The notes beneath the pieces are model-generated. The model was not told the DNA's origin and did no database searches. It saw only the letters and a list, made by a program, of their open reading frames with translations. Positions 41,430 through 54,402 of a stretch of 64,000 bases of DNA are shown one piece after another; the stretch's first letter is position 1; every line of letters starts with the position of its first letter. The DNA is taken from assembly GCA_028023455.1 (NCBI GenBank), contig JAQFVV010013069.1, forward strand, positions 1 through 64,000. The letters are read 5' to 3'. The DNA comes from Epiperipatus broadwayi. Taxonomy: Eukaryota; Onychophora; Udeonychophora; Euonychophora; Peripatidae. The translations under genes and the position numbers were made by a program.

Positions 41430-43481
41430 TGTAACGATATATAAATATGTCGTTACATTAATTTAAAATAAAAACTTAAAAGTTCGCAAATAAAAGTAAA
41501 AAACTAAACGCTAAAATTAAAATGTTTGTTAAACGTATATACATTCGCACAGATGCCAAACTTTAAAAATATTTTTTTTTAAAAAAACAAATAAATAAGT
41601 ATTTGAACGTACTTTTTTATAAAAAAAAAAGTATAAGATTTAAAAATAAAAACAAGTATTAATTAATTCTTGTAATCTGTAAATGGAAATGATTGTTTAT
41701 AAATGGTTTGAAAAGCAAGCTAGCTTTGGGCTCTTGTATAATTAAAATGATCTGATGAAAGATAGATAAGAAAATAAAAAGAAATTAGCTTGACCAATGG
41801 AAGCACCAAGCCTCAGCCCGGACCCGAACGAAAATTTGGATTAGTGACGTCTTTGTTCATTCAATCTGGAGATAGACTATAAAAAGAGAAATATTGAGTT
41901 CCAGATAGTTTTTTTTGGACTTGATTTGATGAGAACGGTAAGACGCACTTGCCGTTATCTCTCTTTTTTTTTTTGTTTTAAAAAAAATATAAAATGAAAA
42001 GACTGTGATACAAGAATGGAACCAGCTAATGCTACCTCCAGAACATTATCTTCCAATGGAGACGTCGCGGGAATTAAAAACAGGAACCTGGACTCTTCTA
42101 CTGTAAGCGATATTGACATGAACTCTAAATTTAAAAATAACTAAGAACTTTCGTTCAAGCTTATGAACTTCTATCTGACTTTTAAGTTTAAAATCAATTA
42201 ATAATGTTGAATTCTATATGTTTTCCGATTGATAAAAATCATTTCCATTTTTTTTTCTTTCTTATTGTATAAATTGTTTATTGTTTAAATTTTAAATGAT
42301 GAAATTTAGGTTGGGTATAGACGTTGCATAGATTCGTTAGCGGTTGATAATGTTATGGTTTTCACATTCGATTAGAATATATGTCAACGATATCACTGCA
42401 AGCATCTTACGATGAATGCTAATGGGATTTGTATATTCCCTATGCAAGTGACGTTTATCGATGACTTTGTATTTTGATCGGTTGTATTTAATTTGGAATG
42501 GTTTTGACCGTGGAATCTGTGCAGCTGATCTGTACTCAACATTTTAAAACAAATTTTATAAAATGCATCTGTGCGAACATATTTAAATGTTAAATTTAAG
42601 TCAGGTGTGAATGGCTATATAGTTTTGTAAAGTTATATTAAGGGAGGGTAATCTTAGGTTATTCATTTCGTAGTTGAATTGGTTCAATGGATTGGATATA
42701 TTTGTGTAATTAGTAGATGTAGTATGAGGTCGCTACGGGCAGGATTATAGATATACGCCACACACCCTCTGTTTGCCTATGGATGGGTTTGTAAGTCGGC
42801 AGAAGACCGCAGTCCATTCCTATGGAGTTTTTTGTTTATTGTTCTACTTGCCAACAGATGTCACATTCCTGTTGGTGGAGAGTCAATGTCTTCTCTATTT
42901 CTACTTATTGTTCAGATGTACTTTCCTGACAGTATAGTATTTTGTGTTGTCGTATCATGCTACATTGAATACATGAATGTATCAGATGGATTGGCGCCAG
43001 TTTGGTTGCGAAATTTGTTGCCTAAGGTTAAATCAGGGAAGAATATTTTCTTTTCAAATGCAGATCTATGTAGTCTATTCATACTTGACTATCTAAATAA
43101 AATATTAAACTCATTGAAACTTAGTTAAATGTAAAATTAAAAGTTAATATAAAAATCTAAAATGTTAAACTTATTCCTCAAAATTTAAATGTTATTTTAT
43201 ATGTGCGTAAATAAATATTTTTATGTGTTAATTTCTGGCAGTGGCTTTTATTCTTTTATATTTAAGATATAAAATTTATAGATTTTTATCTCTGCGTCTC
43301 CGCTGAGCTAGTGACTTGGGCTAACGATCGGAATATTTAAATAAAGTGAAATCTTAACAGCGCATATCTGCCTACTCTATAAATTTTTCTAGGCTCAGAT
43401 GCCTAGATGGCGCCCTGGTAGTTGCAGATATCGTAGTTTGCGGTTAGATTCGATCTTCACTTTCATTTCGATCGTTATAAT
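41430..43481 (+). repeat. E3 3' LTR
   Basis: Same hairpin head, CRE-like site, TATA box and 98-codon frame as the 5' LTR. It ends CGTTATAA against a TATATATATA tract at about 43481-43491. Confidence 0.85.
42832..43128 (+). CDS. Small LTR-encoded frame of E3 (uncertain), copy 2
   Basis: Identical 98-codon frame to 40105-40401. See that entry for the evidence and doubts. If it is translated, this copy would come from transcription started in the 3' LTR. Confidence 0.15.
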   Translation: MFIVLLANRCHIPVGGESMSSLFLLIVQMYFPDSIVFCVVVSCYIEYMNVSDGLAPVWLRNLLPKVKSGKNIFFSNADLCSLFILDYLNKILNSLKLS

Positions 43482-43725
43482 ATATATATATTTAGTGCAT
43501 TAAAGATTTGATATCACTTCAACTTGCATTATGTCAATAGCTATAACTGAGTTCTGTGCTATTTAGAATTATAATAAGTCATAGCTTTAAAAGCTTTATC
43601 AATATTTGTGAAATGTTTTCAATTGAATTAAGTAGCTTCATGTACCAAGTAATTAATCATTATTATTATTCAATTATGTAAGTAAATGTTACACAACTAA
43701 TAATGTGTATATACGACAGTTTAAA

Positions 43726-43731
43726 TAATAA

Positions 43732-43774
<43 letters not shown>

Positions 43775-43788
43775 AATAGTAATAATAA
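43726..43788. repeat. (AAT)n microsatellite
   Basis: About 20 AAT triplets with a few AAC/AGT-type changes. The antisense Leu-rich frame is an artefact. Confidence 0.9.
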
Positions 43789-45880
43789 TGTAAAAAACAT
43801 TATCATGCATATATAACAGGTAAATTTATATAAGAGATGAAAATAATTAAAATTGATCTGCATACAAAAATTGCTTGCTTACAATAAGAGCAGTGCATTT
43901 CATAAATGTGTGTGCTACATATTTTATATTTACAAAAAAAAAAAAAAACTGTCGATTTTTGATTCTACTACTTTCTAAATTATGGATGATAGTTTAGAGA
44001 CAGCATACCAGCAAAAGAAAAGATTTACTTGAAACTGAAACCTTTGGTATTGTTCTTGACTCATCATTATCTATTTGTGAAAAATTGACAATAGCTCTAT
44101 TGCTAGCTAAGTAAAATAAATATTAGGGCCCTCGTTCTTTTATATATATCTATGAAAAAATACTATTTTTGACATTTTTCTTATTGTTGTTGATTTATCT
44201 TAATATTTTCATATAAAGTATATCTGAACTTAACAAATATCTTAAGATTTTAGTTTTATGGTTGATTTACTTGTGTAAAATAGAATGTGGAGTAATCATC
44301 TGTATTTCACAGCATTCAATATTTTTGATTTTCCATTTTTGAAATATCACTCCATATTTATACTTTTTTATATCTGAGATAAAATTATTTAATAAAATTC
44401 AAATATATTATCTATTGAATAATGTAGTGGTTGTTTTTATTTTTTTACAAACAAAAAAAAAAAAAAACGTATTCTTAAGTAAAAAAAAAAAACTCATCTA
44501 AAAGTGAGAAAAGAAAACAAATTTTTAAAAATATTTGAATTAAATTTATATATATACTTAATAAGTTTTCAGGTTATTTTTCTCGTTTATTTGTTTTCTT
44601 CTTTTATATAAAAACACTTATGATATCTTGATGTTTATCTATAAATTCAATTTCAAGGACTGAAAAAGTATTAATTTCATTGATGTTTTTATTTTAAAAT
44701 TATTTACTTATCAGTAGACATTAAAACTAAAATGTGATCTGATTACATCACAAGTCGGTAAAAGAAAAAGAACCTACACAGTTCTTTTGAGTGTATAAAC
44801 ATATATGTCAGTTTATTGCAGAGTATGACAGTATATATGTGCGTATTATGGTAAAAAATACATTAGTGACAGCTTACCCTACAAGTAGAAAGTACTAGAT
44901 TGTGACAGAAATCATCTTCACATGGAATCCAAACTTATTGATGAATTTTTGCTTAAAGACTGGAACTTATGAACATTCATAATAAAGGTATTAAGTTAAA
45001 AATATTCATAATATAAGTATTAAGTATGGGAAATAGGCAAACCAGGGCTACAGAAGTGAAGATGCTAGACTTTCAAAATAAAAATAAAACAAATGCATAT
45101 TGTTAGCAATCATAACTCCTACAAAATAATCTTCTCTTCACCTAGAAACACAATAAAATTAGCTCAAATTAATATTGAGAGTATATAAAAATCAAAAATG
45201 GAGATTCTCTAATTAATTATTCATCACAATATTAATATAAATGTACTTCAGGTGACTCATCATTTTTTTGCATATCTTCATTAAATTCCTAAATTTGTAT
45301 TGATTTATTGTTAGATCGCTTTGAAATCATTTTGTGATTATTGTTATATGAAATCATCTTGCAATGCAAATAATTTCTCTTGAAGATAGTTCTAATACTA
45401 CTACAATCATCATTTAGTTAAAACATATTACATGTGCAAAACCTTCTAATTCAAACCAGTCCTATCCTACTCTTCAAAATCTTCATTCACCTTTTGCATT
45501 TATAAGAGATTTTATATTAGATTTTAATTCTCAGACTAGTTTTTGGGCATATATAAGTGAGGATCAAGCAGGTTACCAACTTTTAAAATAAATGATTTAA
45601 AAAATATATACTTAATATATTATACCAAATAAAAAGAAAAAAAAAATTCAGACTTCTTATTTATGTTTCTCAACAAAAATTGGTTTGTAATTATACTGAT
45701 ATTGCACTAGTTTCCCTGTAGACACCATAAACTAAATCTAATCACTTCTGTAATCAACATTCTTATAGTTGAAAGTTATGTTTTGAGAAGGAATTTAATA
45801 AAAGCTAGCTGGAATTGAAGTGCTGGACATCTTGAAAAAAATATTAATAGAATAGCTCAAATTTCCTCTTACTATCATAA
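43789..45880. other. AT-rich sequence, no firm features
   Basis: Poly-A and poly-T runs, otherwise featureless. The last kilobase may belong to the LINE relic that starts near 45890, but I see no diagnostic endonuclease motif. Confidence 0.45.
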
Positions 45881-45889
45881 GGTTAACAA

Positions 45890-48460
45890 ATACATACTAA
45901 CAACTACCAAAGAGCTCACTTTTCATCGATATCAAAAGCAATCTATTCCAGGCTGGAATAAAAATAGTAATGCTCTTTATAATTAATTGTTTGTCTACCA
46001 AAGATTCACAAATTTCTAAAAATCTTGTAAAATCATTGGTTGATTTCAGAAAAGAAAAGAGATTCCATGGAGAAATAAATTTTCATGATCTAGTTATAAG
46101 ATATTTGCCATATTTAAAAAAGCCTGGTAAACATAAAACTACCTCTAAAAGAACTATTACTTTTCTGCTAGTGAGATTATCAATTTTATATATCAGACTT
46201 TTAAATTCAAGATTAATAAAATAACAAAAAAGCATCAATTTAGCTAAATTGCAAACTTATCTTTCATAATGATCCATTAATATCAATCAGATAAACAAAT
46301 AAATAGTGGAGAACTTGAACTTGCCTTGTATTGTTTTCAATTAGGAAAGGTCCTAGAAGCACACAAAATACTTCCAAAATTTATAAAAACATAGACCTTA
46401 AAAACAAACATAGTTGTCAAAACTATTTACTAACATTACTCATACATAAAGTATTCCAAAAACTTGACTTGAAATCAAACTTATAGAAGTTCCAAATAAA
46501 TTCAGCAATTGTCCCAAAAATTATTTTGTTATTCATTATTTGTGATTCATATAAATGTTTTTAATATTTAAACAGCATTGAACTGTTACACATGCGCTTT
46601 GGATTTTAAATATAAAATGAATGAATGCAAACACTTCAACCACATGATAAAGTCTTTGGAAAAGATAGAATGGCCATCTATCTTTTTGAACCCAAACACT
46701 TTTGTATGGGCGAATCTTAAGTGTTTGAAAGTAAAAGCATGAAGATCTTAAATAATCATTTTAAATTACTTTTACATGCTTGAATGAATGACGCTGGTGA
46801 AATTTATTAGAATTTACGATACGTAATTCTTATTTGAAATTAAATGTATGTAAATAAGTCAATTATTTTATATAGCGTAAATTCTAATAAATTTCACCAT
46901 CATCATTCATTCAAGCATGTAAAAGTAATTTAAAGTGATTATTTAAGATCTTCATGCTTTCACTTTCAAACACTTAAGATTCACCCATACAAAAGCATTT
47001 GGGTTCGAAAAGATAGATGGCCATTCTATCTTTTCCAAAGACTTTATCATGTGGTTGAAGTGTTTGCATTCATTCATTTTATATTTAAAATCCAAAGTGC
47101 ATGTGCAACAGTTCAATGCTGTTTAAATATTATAGTTTATAGAAAACATCGTGCTATATAAAATAATTGACTTATTTACATAAATGTTTTTAAAGAATTA
47201 ATTAGCAAAAATTTTGTCAATAATGAGAACTAAATAAATATAAAGATGATTGGGTTTAGATCAAGAAAATGTTGCTTCCAAGTTTTATCATTCTAAAAGT
47301 TTTTAAAATTGTTAAATGCAGAAAAATGATTAATTTGTTTCATAAAATGCTCAATAGAAAAACTCAAATGATCCTAAATGATAATTACAATAGATACAAA
47401 ATTTTACACAGTGATCTATCTCAGATTCAGTTCTTTCACTTACTTTATTTAGAAAATTTATTTGTACTGATGACATGGTCTTTACTCCACAAAATAATCT
47501 TTAAATATATGAAAAAGATTGAACTTCTTTTTCAAAAACTGTGTTCTTTATTTTAATCCAATGAAAATAATTCATTCAATTTCTTATCTAAACAACAGAG
47601 ATACATTTTGTAATCTGAATATAACCTGTAATAATGGATTAAAATCCAGTTCTAATCCATGATATCTAGGAAAAACCTTGGAATATAGTCCAACTATTTT
47701 GTCTATTAATCTAAAGTTAGATCAAAATTAATTTTTAGGAATAATTTTTTTGAAAAATTGGATTGTGTTATCTGGGATTGTGATGCAAATGCTTTATGAT
47801 AGCTTCCTTAGTATTAGAATATTCAACTATGAATATTGGGCTTCTGTTTAAAAAAATATTAATTAAATTTATGGATATTTAATTAAATATATAGTGACCT
47901 CTTATTTTTTCACACATTTTCCACAAAATATTAGATAAGTGATCTAACAAAAAATGTATAAAAGTTATTATGATTCATCTCTAATCAATATCCGTTTTTG
48001 CATGTTAAAGCACAATCCTACAATTCAATAATTATACCATAAAAATAGAATTCTTATGAGGTTCCAAACAATTTTTTTTTATCAGAGTCAATAATAAAGC
48101 CTGCTATATTTTATCTTTGTGGTTATAAATAAAGTATCATCAAATTTAGGAATAACCCTTGGTTGTTGCATTTATCTACTTTATAAATGGTATTTAGCAT
48201 CTACTGACCTATATAGATATGGACAAACATAAACCATGAATCATAAATAATGACTATTGAATCTATGACTATAATGGCAAAATTGAAAATCTTACTAAGT
48301 CACTAATAGGTCTATCTCCTCATTGGAATCTGTACATTTTTTGGGGGGATATTTTATTAATAGTTAGGTGTCTAAAATATCCACACACAAAAAAAATAAA
48401 TATGTGAGAAAAAATAAAAGAGTCAATGAGCAAAAAAGATTAAGTTGATTTTTTCAATGA
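45890..48460 (+). pseudogene. LINE ORF2 relic split by a fold-back element
   Basis: Plus-strand fragments match a LINE ORF2 in order. QSIPGWNKN (45939-45965) is the PGWN linker motif between endonuclease and RT. After the inserted palindrome, FICTDDMVF (about 47458-47487) matches the RT active-site YADD strand with the first residue changed to Cys-Thr. RNNFFEKLDCVIWDCDANA (47737-47793) matches the downstream RNN.L.KL...WG element, and GFCLKKY fits EYA.PVW. Many stops and frameshifts. The RT fingers expected between the two parts are not seen, so a deletion accompanied or preceded the insertion. The frames at 45970-46224 and 47269-47556 are pieces of this relic. Confidence 0.65.
46563..47132. 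mobile_element. Fold-back element, member 1 (long palindrome)
   Basis: Left arm 46563-46818 is the reverse complement of right arm 46876-47132 with scattered mismatches, around a spacer of about 57 bases. Diagnostic pieces are AACAGCATTGAACTGTT at the outer ends, AACCCAAACACTTTTGTATG, AATCTTAAGTGTTTGAAA and TGACGCTGGTGAAAT near the centre. The last three recur in the palindrome at 63366-63774, so this is a family. It has no coding capacity. It lies within a LINE relic and therefore inserted after it. Confidence 0.85.
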
Positions 48461-48469
48461 CTTTGTAAG

Positions 48470-50880
48470 CAATCTGTGAAATATGAATACACCAACATAC
48501 CACATGGTGGTTCTTTTGTCTTTTTATTTGACAGCTTGAAATCTGTCATTTAACTCTTTTTACAGATGTCATATTTTTCAGAAATACTTCAATATTTTGA
48601 GTAATTAGAACTTTATCCCCTAAAAAATCTCAAACATTATTACCATTCTTTGGATCATTATTGAGCTAATAATTATAATATAAATATGATCTGTTTTTTC
48701 CTAGAAAATCAGACAGTATCACTTTCTTTTTCCAGTTAAAATGTTCTTTTTCTATAGTAGATTCAGAGTATTAAATCAAACAATCTGAAGAACATATTAA
48801 TTTGATTTTTGATTTTACCATCATATTTTAAAAAAATTATGAGAGTTATTAAATGTAATTTTTTTAAGAATTTTATATTAATAGAGAGTCAATGTCTCAT
48901 GTCCATATTTACCATAACATATTTGAGAATATAGTTAATTTAAATATATTTTTAATTTGTTACATGCAATTGCTTCACATTAGACTTTGAATCATATTTC
49001 AACATTGAAGTATATCTTTTTATTTAAAAACTAACAAGCTATTGAATTATTCTATACTTAAGGATATTAACCATCTGAGTTAACTGCACAAAGGATTTTT
49101 TCTCCATTGCTTACATATTTATTTTTTGAAAATATTAATTATTAAAAGCAACATTGCTATAGATTGAATTCAAAACATGAATAAGATTTTATAGAAAAGC
49201 ACAACCATCATTGTATTGCAAATTTAGAAGTTAAAAAAAATGAAATTTTTGTTTTTTCATGTAATCAATTAATCAATTGAAATGAAAAACTAATTGTAAA
49301 ACTTATAGGATAAAATTATTACCTGCAATATGAAGATGCCTATCAATTATTTGAAAGACCACTAATAAAGTTAGAAATTAGGACTCTTTCATTTCAAATG
49401 CCTCTTAAATAAACATATAATGACAATTATATTACCTAGATCAGCAACATTCTTAGCATTTGCAATTAACTAAGTTATGCCTTGACCAAATTACTAAAAA
49501 AAATATGTTGACTATTTCTTTGCTCATGCCTAGTAAAAATAATCATATTTATTGTTTCATAATTACTATAAAAAACAAATCTGTTGCTTCATGATTCTAT
49601 AAAGTCACAATAAGTCTATGATATATGTTAATAAAATTCTTGAAAGTATTCTTAATGTTGAATAATAATGATATTTGATCAAAGTTATTGAAGCCATTAT
49701 TCTTTTTTTGTTTTTGTAATTTAGAACAATAAAGTATTTATAAGATCAAAGAAACGAATTCATAATTTCATATAAATTTAAAAATTAATTTTAAAGCTAT
49801 ACATTTCTATATACCTATTCCGATTCTCTGCATTTTTTATTTTTAAATTTACAATATACTTTATTAAGATGAATATTACTATTAAAATATATATCATTAA
49901 AACAGTTTTATTAATTCTTTTATTATTATTCAAAAGTTGTTTATAATATGCTCTCTATTTTTTCAAAATATTATAATTGTCTTATTTAAAAACAGCCATC
50001 CATTGAATAATTTTAAAGATTAATCGATTATTAAATTTGTAATTTTAAATCCTTATATTTTTTACAAAGGTCTATATTTATTTTGTTTTTTAATTAAAAA
50101 ATAAAAAAATAAAGATTTTATTAACTAACCATCATCTTTTAGTGAATCAAAAAATATACTCATTTGAATCTATAACATGTTTTAAAGCACATTACAAAAT
50201 AACATAAAAAAATTAAACAGATTACAATTTAGTGTTTGACAGCTGTTGAAATTTAGTGCTTCTAAACAAAAAAATATCCATTTGCTACCAATATATTTGG
50301 CCACAATCCTATTTTTATGCAATCTTTTAATTTAAACTTAGAGCATATTAATATTTGAACTGTATAATATTTTGAACCAATAAATGTTTAAAAATTGTCA
50401 ACTTCTTTTACATTATGATTTCTATCTAATAATTTATTAAATACCATTAGTTTGAGCATGAATGAAATAAAATATTTTATATTAGTTAATTTCCCAAACA
50501 AAATATACATTGTTGAACATTTAAGTATAAAAAAACATTCAAGTTCATATAATCAGCACCATTATTTCCACTAAAAAGGCTATATTTTATCATTCCTATT
50601 AATATATGCATTTACATCTGCAAAAAAAGATTGGTATATTATTAATCATGCAGCAATGATACTATCCATTAAATGAGAAAAGTTCTCTTCATTTGAACTT
50701 TAAAATATCTTACTTTGAATTATAAGCGTAAAATAAATAGTTACAACTATTGTTGCCTAAAAAAATTTTAGTAAATTAATTTTTCTTTGATATATCTAGG
50801 AATCTCAAAAATAGAATAGAACTAGTTATATACCACAGCAAATCTAATACCATATATTTTTTCATATTGAATGATCTGTC
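48470..50880. other. AT-rich sequence without recognisable genes
   Basis: No motif, open frame or strong repeat. A/T homopolymers are frequent. Confidence 0.5.
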
Positions 50881-50881
50881 C

Positions 50882-51529
50882 TTCTAAAAACAAATAACCA
50901 TTTATCTATTTAATGAACATTCTTTCCTTTTAAAAATTATCTTATTTTAGAGGCAGATATGACATACTTAAACCTTGGCAATTACTTAGCTTTTTTTCAT
51001 AAAGCAAAATTTGAACCAAATATATATACCTATAATCAGAGTATAACTTTTTTGAATACTGCACTAGACATAGACATGTAGCATATTATGCTCTTCTAAA
51101 AGCTTATAGCCATTTATCTATTTAGATAAACTTCCTTCCTTTTGAAGATTAACTTATCTTAGGATAGGATATATCATATTTAAATCTTGGCAATTATTTA
51201 TCTTTAATAATTATCATGAAGCAAACCTTGCTCAAAGTTTGTATACCTATAATTAGAAAATAACTTTTTTGAATAAAGCATCAGACATAGTAATGTAGGA
51301 TATTGTACCCTTTTAAAAATTTATAGCTATTTTCTATTTAATTAAACTTCTATTCTTTTGAAAATGATCTTATCTTAAGGGTGAATATATTATACTTAAA
51401 TCATGACAATTATTTATGTTTTTAATAACTCTCATGGAGCAAATTTTGTACTAAATTTGTATACCTATAATTAGAAAATAATTTTTTTGAATAATGTATT
51501 AGCCATAATATTGTAGCATATTTTGAAAG
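50882..51529. repeat. Tandem repeat of about 215 bp, three diverged copies
   Basis: Copies start near 50882, 51093 and 51310. Each has CTTTTAAAA or CTTCTAAAA, then TAGC.ATTT.TCTATTTA, ACTTC..TCCTTTTGAA, CTTATCTTA, TTAAATC.TGGCAATTATTTA, GTATACCTATAAT.AGA.AATAACTTTTTTGAATA and GTAG.ATATT. A weak fourth copy may lie at 50640-50881. It is AT-rich satellite-like sequence with no coding capacity. Confidence 0.8.
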
Positions 51530-52888
51530 ACAGTCCTAGTTTAAATATACCTTTTTTAATAGATGGGAAATTTTCAAACTTATAATCATTTCCCTAGTAA
51601 AACTTTTACAATAAAACAGTCTAAAATGATTCGTTATTACATTGATTTAGTTTGATCAAGATTACAATTAATTGTCTGTTTTTGCATTGCTTCTCATTGA
51701 CAATAGCTTTACATATTTATGCACACATAATAGCTGAATACAAAAAGTGTAAAAATTGGAATTAGAATTGACATACATAGAATTAAAAGATGGAAATGTG
51801 ATTTCACAAACATACTATTATACAATTTAATATGGAGATAAAAACAATGCCATAAAAGAAAATCATAACCTTTGACATTTTTACTATTTTCAATAATTAA
51901 ATTCAATCAATGTATGTCTATTTTAAGTTTAAAAAATCAATGGACACCAAATAGTAGTGCTTTAATATCCATATTTCCAAACCTGTATCAGATATTTGTC
52001 TTCATCAGTGAACATTTAAGATTTGAAACTGAAATAATGCATTTATACATTTAGCAGCCATCTTTTATTTTTTATATTATTCATGCTAACAGCTTGAAAT
52101 TAAAAAAAAAACAATTAAAGTTTTGAATACACTACATATACATCTAAGATTCACCTTTTATCCTTTATTCTATTCAAGCTAACATAGTGAAATAAAAAAA
52201 AAACATATAAGGTTTAGAATTTAAAGTAACTCACTTACCAAGTACATAAATCTGGCATTAGTAACTATATATTGGTAATCTCATTTTGATTTCAACTCTA
52301 AGCCTTTTCTCCTCTCTAGCTAAGAAGGTTAATTCAATACTATATTATATAACTTTTTTTAGTTTACTAAACGCATTCCCCAAAACAGGCCTTTTCATTT
52401 TACTCCAGATATTCTAAGCTTAGGTAATTAATAATATTATGCACAATAAAAATCTAAGTTTTGGATTACATATTGAAATTAACTTTTTTGTATAATTGTA
52501 TGATCCTGGAACGAGACCAATTAATATAATTACTGACTTAGTATTAGATTTACATAATTATACAAAAAAATTATGCCAAATGTAGATTTGTTTTACTAGA
52601 AAACAATATAAATAATACATCACATATTTCTTTCAGATTATTAAAATGCTTCCAGAAGCAAAGAGTAAAAAATAGCTGTTAGAATGCACAAATACATTAG
52701 TTTCATCTTGTGAATAAAGAAATAAAGTACATTAATTTCAATTTTGAGTTTTAAATAGCCACTGATGAAGATGATAAAATCAAGAAAACAATATGAGAAT
52801 TTAGATACAATGACTACTCAAGCTTACATTAGATGGCTCACAAGTATGATGAAGAAAATACTTCTTAAAATAATATTTAGTAAGCTGA
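51530..52888. other. AT-rich sequence without recognisable genes
   Basis: The overlapping antisense and sense frames near 51709-52054 lack motifs. Two short parallel segments near 52080 and 52165 (GCTAACA.CTTGAAAT or AGTGAAATAAAAAAAAAACA) hint at another local duplication. Confidence 0.4.
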
Positions 52889-53272
52889 AAAAGTCATGTA
52901 ATATTTTATTGGCATTAAATGACTGAGAAAAAAAGAGAGATAGAAAGGGAGTCAGAGAATAAATTCCACCAAAAATATTTAATCTTTGGTGAGACAACTT
53001 TATATTCTTTTACAATCTCTAGTTTTAACATTTGAATATTATTCATTATTCACCAACTTGAAATTTTATTAATTATTTGAGCTTAGTATCTGACTTTATT
53101 TTCTATGTAGTAGATCTAAAATATTGAATGTGTATATTAGTGTACAATAGAAGAAGAGGGTGCATATGTAAGAAGAAAAATGTATTAATAAATTTAAAGT
53201 TATACCTGACTAGAATGTACTATGTCACATCTTAGATGAGTTTAGCACTCGTAAATTAATAAACATATAATT
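52889..53272 (+). repeat. Dispersed repeat R, copy 1
   Basis: Aligns end to end with 56996-57374 at clearly recognisable identity. Shared blocks include AAGTCATGT.ATATTTTATTGGCATTAAAT, TTATTTGAGCTTAGTATCTGA and TTTAAAGTTATACCTGACTAGAATGTACTA. It is non-coding and an old transposon or duplicated segment. A different shorter repeat (53280-53395) follows directly. Confidence 0.85.
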
Positions 53273-53279
53273 GTAATGC

Positions 53280-53395
53280 TAGTGAGAGATATATGTAGAA
53301 AATGCACATATACAGCTTATGTTGATGTTCATAATTTAAAACTAAATGATTAAATTATTAATAAAAACAAAAGTAGAAAAATTTAATATGTTTTT
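53280..53395 (+). repeat. Short dispersed repeat S, copy 1
   Basis: Aligns with 54288-54402. Shared blocks include AATTTAAAA..AAATGATTAAATTATTAATA.AAA and AAA.TTTAATATGTTTT or its close variant. Non-coding. Confidence 0.7.
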
Positions 53396-53399
53396 TAAC

Positions 53400-54287
53400 T
53401 GCTTGGATCTAGAATGCCATATTGAATGTTCTAAAAAGCTGGCATGAAACACAATTTTCACAATAACTTCAGTTTCAATTATGTTAGAGCAAAAAAATTA
53501 CATTAATAGAAACCAGAAAAACTGAGGAAAACAATAAGTCTAAGACAAATAGTGATAACCATTTAAAAAATAAGGGAAAAAGAAATTTCAACATCCAAAA
53601 TATTTATTACTTTATAGTTTGTTCATAATTTCTAATTCATCATTAATTAAGTTTAAAGTATATCTTCAGTAATAATTTCTTTGTATTCCTATCTAAAAGT
53701 ATGTACCCTGAAAAATAGATCCAGATAAGCCACATATCAGTTCATTGGAAGGAAAATTGTCAACATCATATAGTTATAATAAATCTTATTCTAGCATAAA
53801 CTAAATGGTCAGATGATTACTGCCATTCACAGTGACCCGATTCTTACTTGTAGGATGCAGACCCATTGGAGAAAGTCATGGGCTCATTCAATTGGCTAGT
53901 AGAGAAATTCCAGAATAGTTGATAAATGGTTAAAGTTTTTTTTATTGTGTAAGTTGAATATAAGCCAGATGTGTCTGCCATTCTCAGCATTTATCTTCTT
54001 CATAGATATTAGAAAAACTCATGTTGTTCCTTGCGGTCATCACATATGACATAATTCATTGCAAGCCAATGTAGATTACAGTTGGATGAAGTAGAACAGC
54101 ATAAAAATGTCACCCTCTGTAGATTGTCAATCTGTGTGCAATTAAATACTTATTTGGTAGAAAAATTTTAAATAAATAAAAATGAAAAGTAAAAAATCAA
54201 ATGGAATAGTTAAAAATAAAATATCAGAGTTAAAATGGGTCAAATTGATGCATTTTACCTCTCAAATAGAGGGGTATGTGATGTAAT
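53400..54287. other. Mixed sequence without recognisable genes
   Basis: A GC-richer patch at about 53810-54120 has several short stretches that look non-random, such as CAGACCCATTGGAGAAAGTC, but no frame or motif that I can name. It may be an old SINE or other repeat. Confidence 0.35.
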
Positions 54288-54402
54288 GTTATTGAGAGAT
54301 TTTGTATAAAATTTATATATATCTCACATTACATATTTATAATTTAAAAGGAAATGATTAAATTATTAATAGAAATGAAAGTGTAAAAATGTAATATGTT
54401 TT
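54288..54402 (+). repeat. Short dispersed repeat S, copy 2
   Basis: Partner of 53280-53395, about 1 kb downstream in the same orientation. Confidence 0.7.

Larger units (their letters stand above)
38703..43481 (+). mobile_element. LTR element E3 (TRIM-like interior, giant LTRs, no gag)
   Basis: Direct repeats 38703-40759 and 41430-43481 (about 2.05 kb each, close to 99 percent alike by eye) enclose only about 670 bp. A primer site TGGCGTCCCAAGTGTGG starts at 40760, directly at the LTR end. (TA)n flanks both sides. LTR ends are TGTAACG...CGTTATA, a short inverted repeat with one mismatch. The interior has no gag or pol frame. By content it is a terminal-repeat-in-miniature type, yet its LTRs are far longer than usual for that class. 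Mobility must depend entirely on proteins from other elements. Confidence 0.88.
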
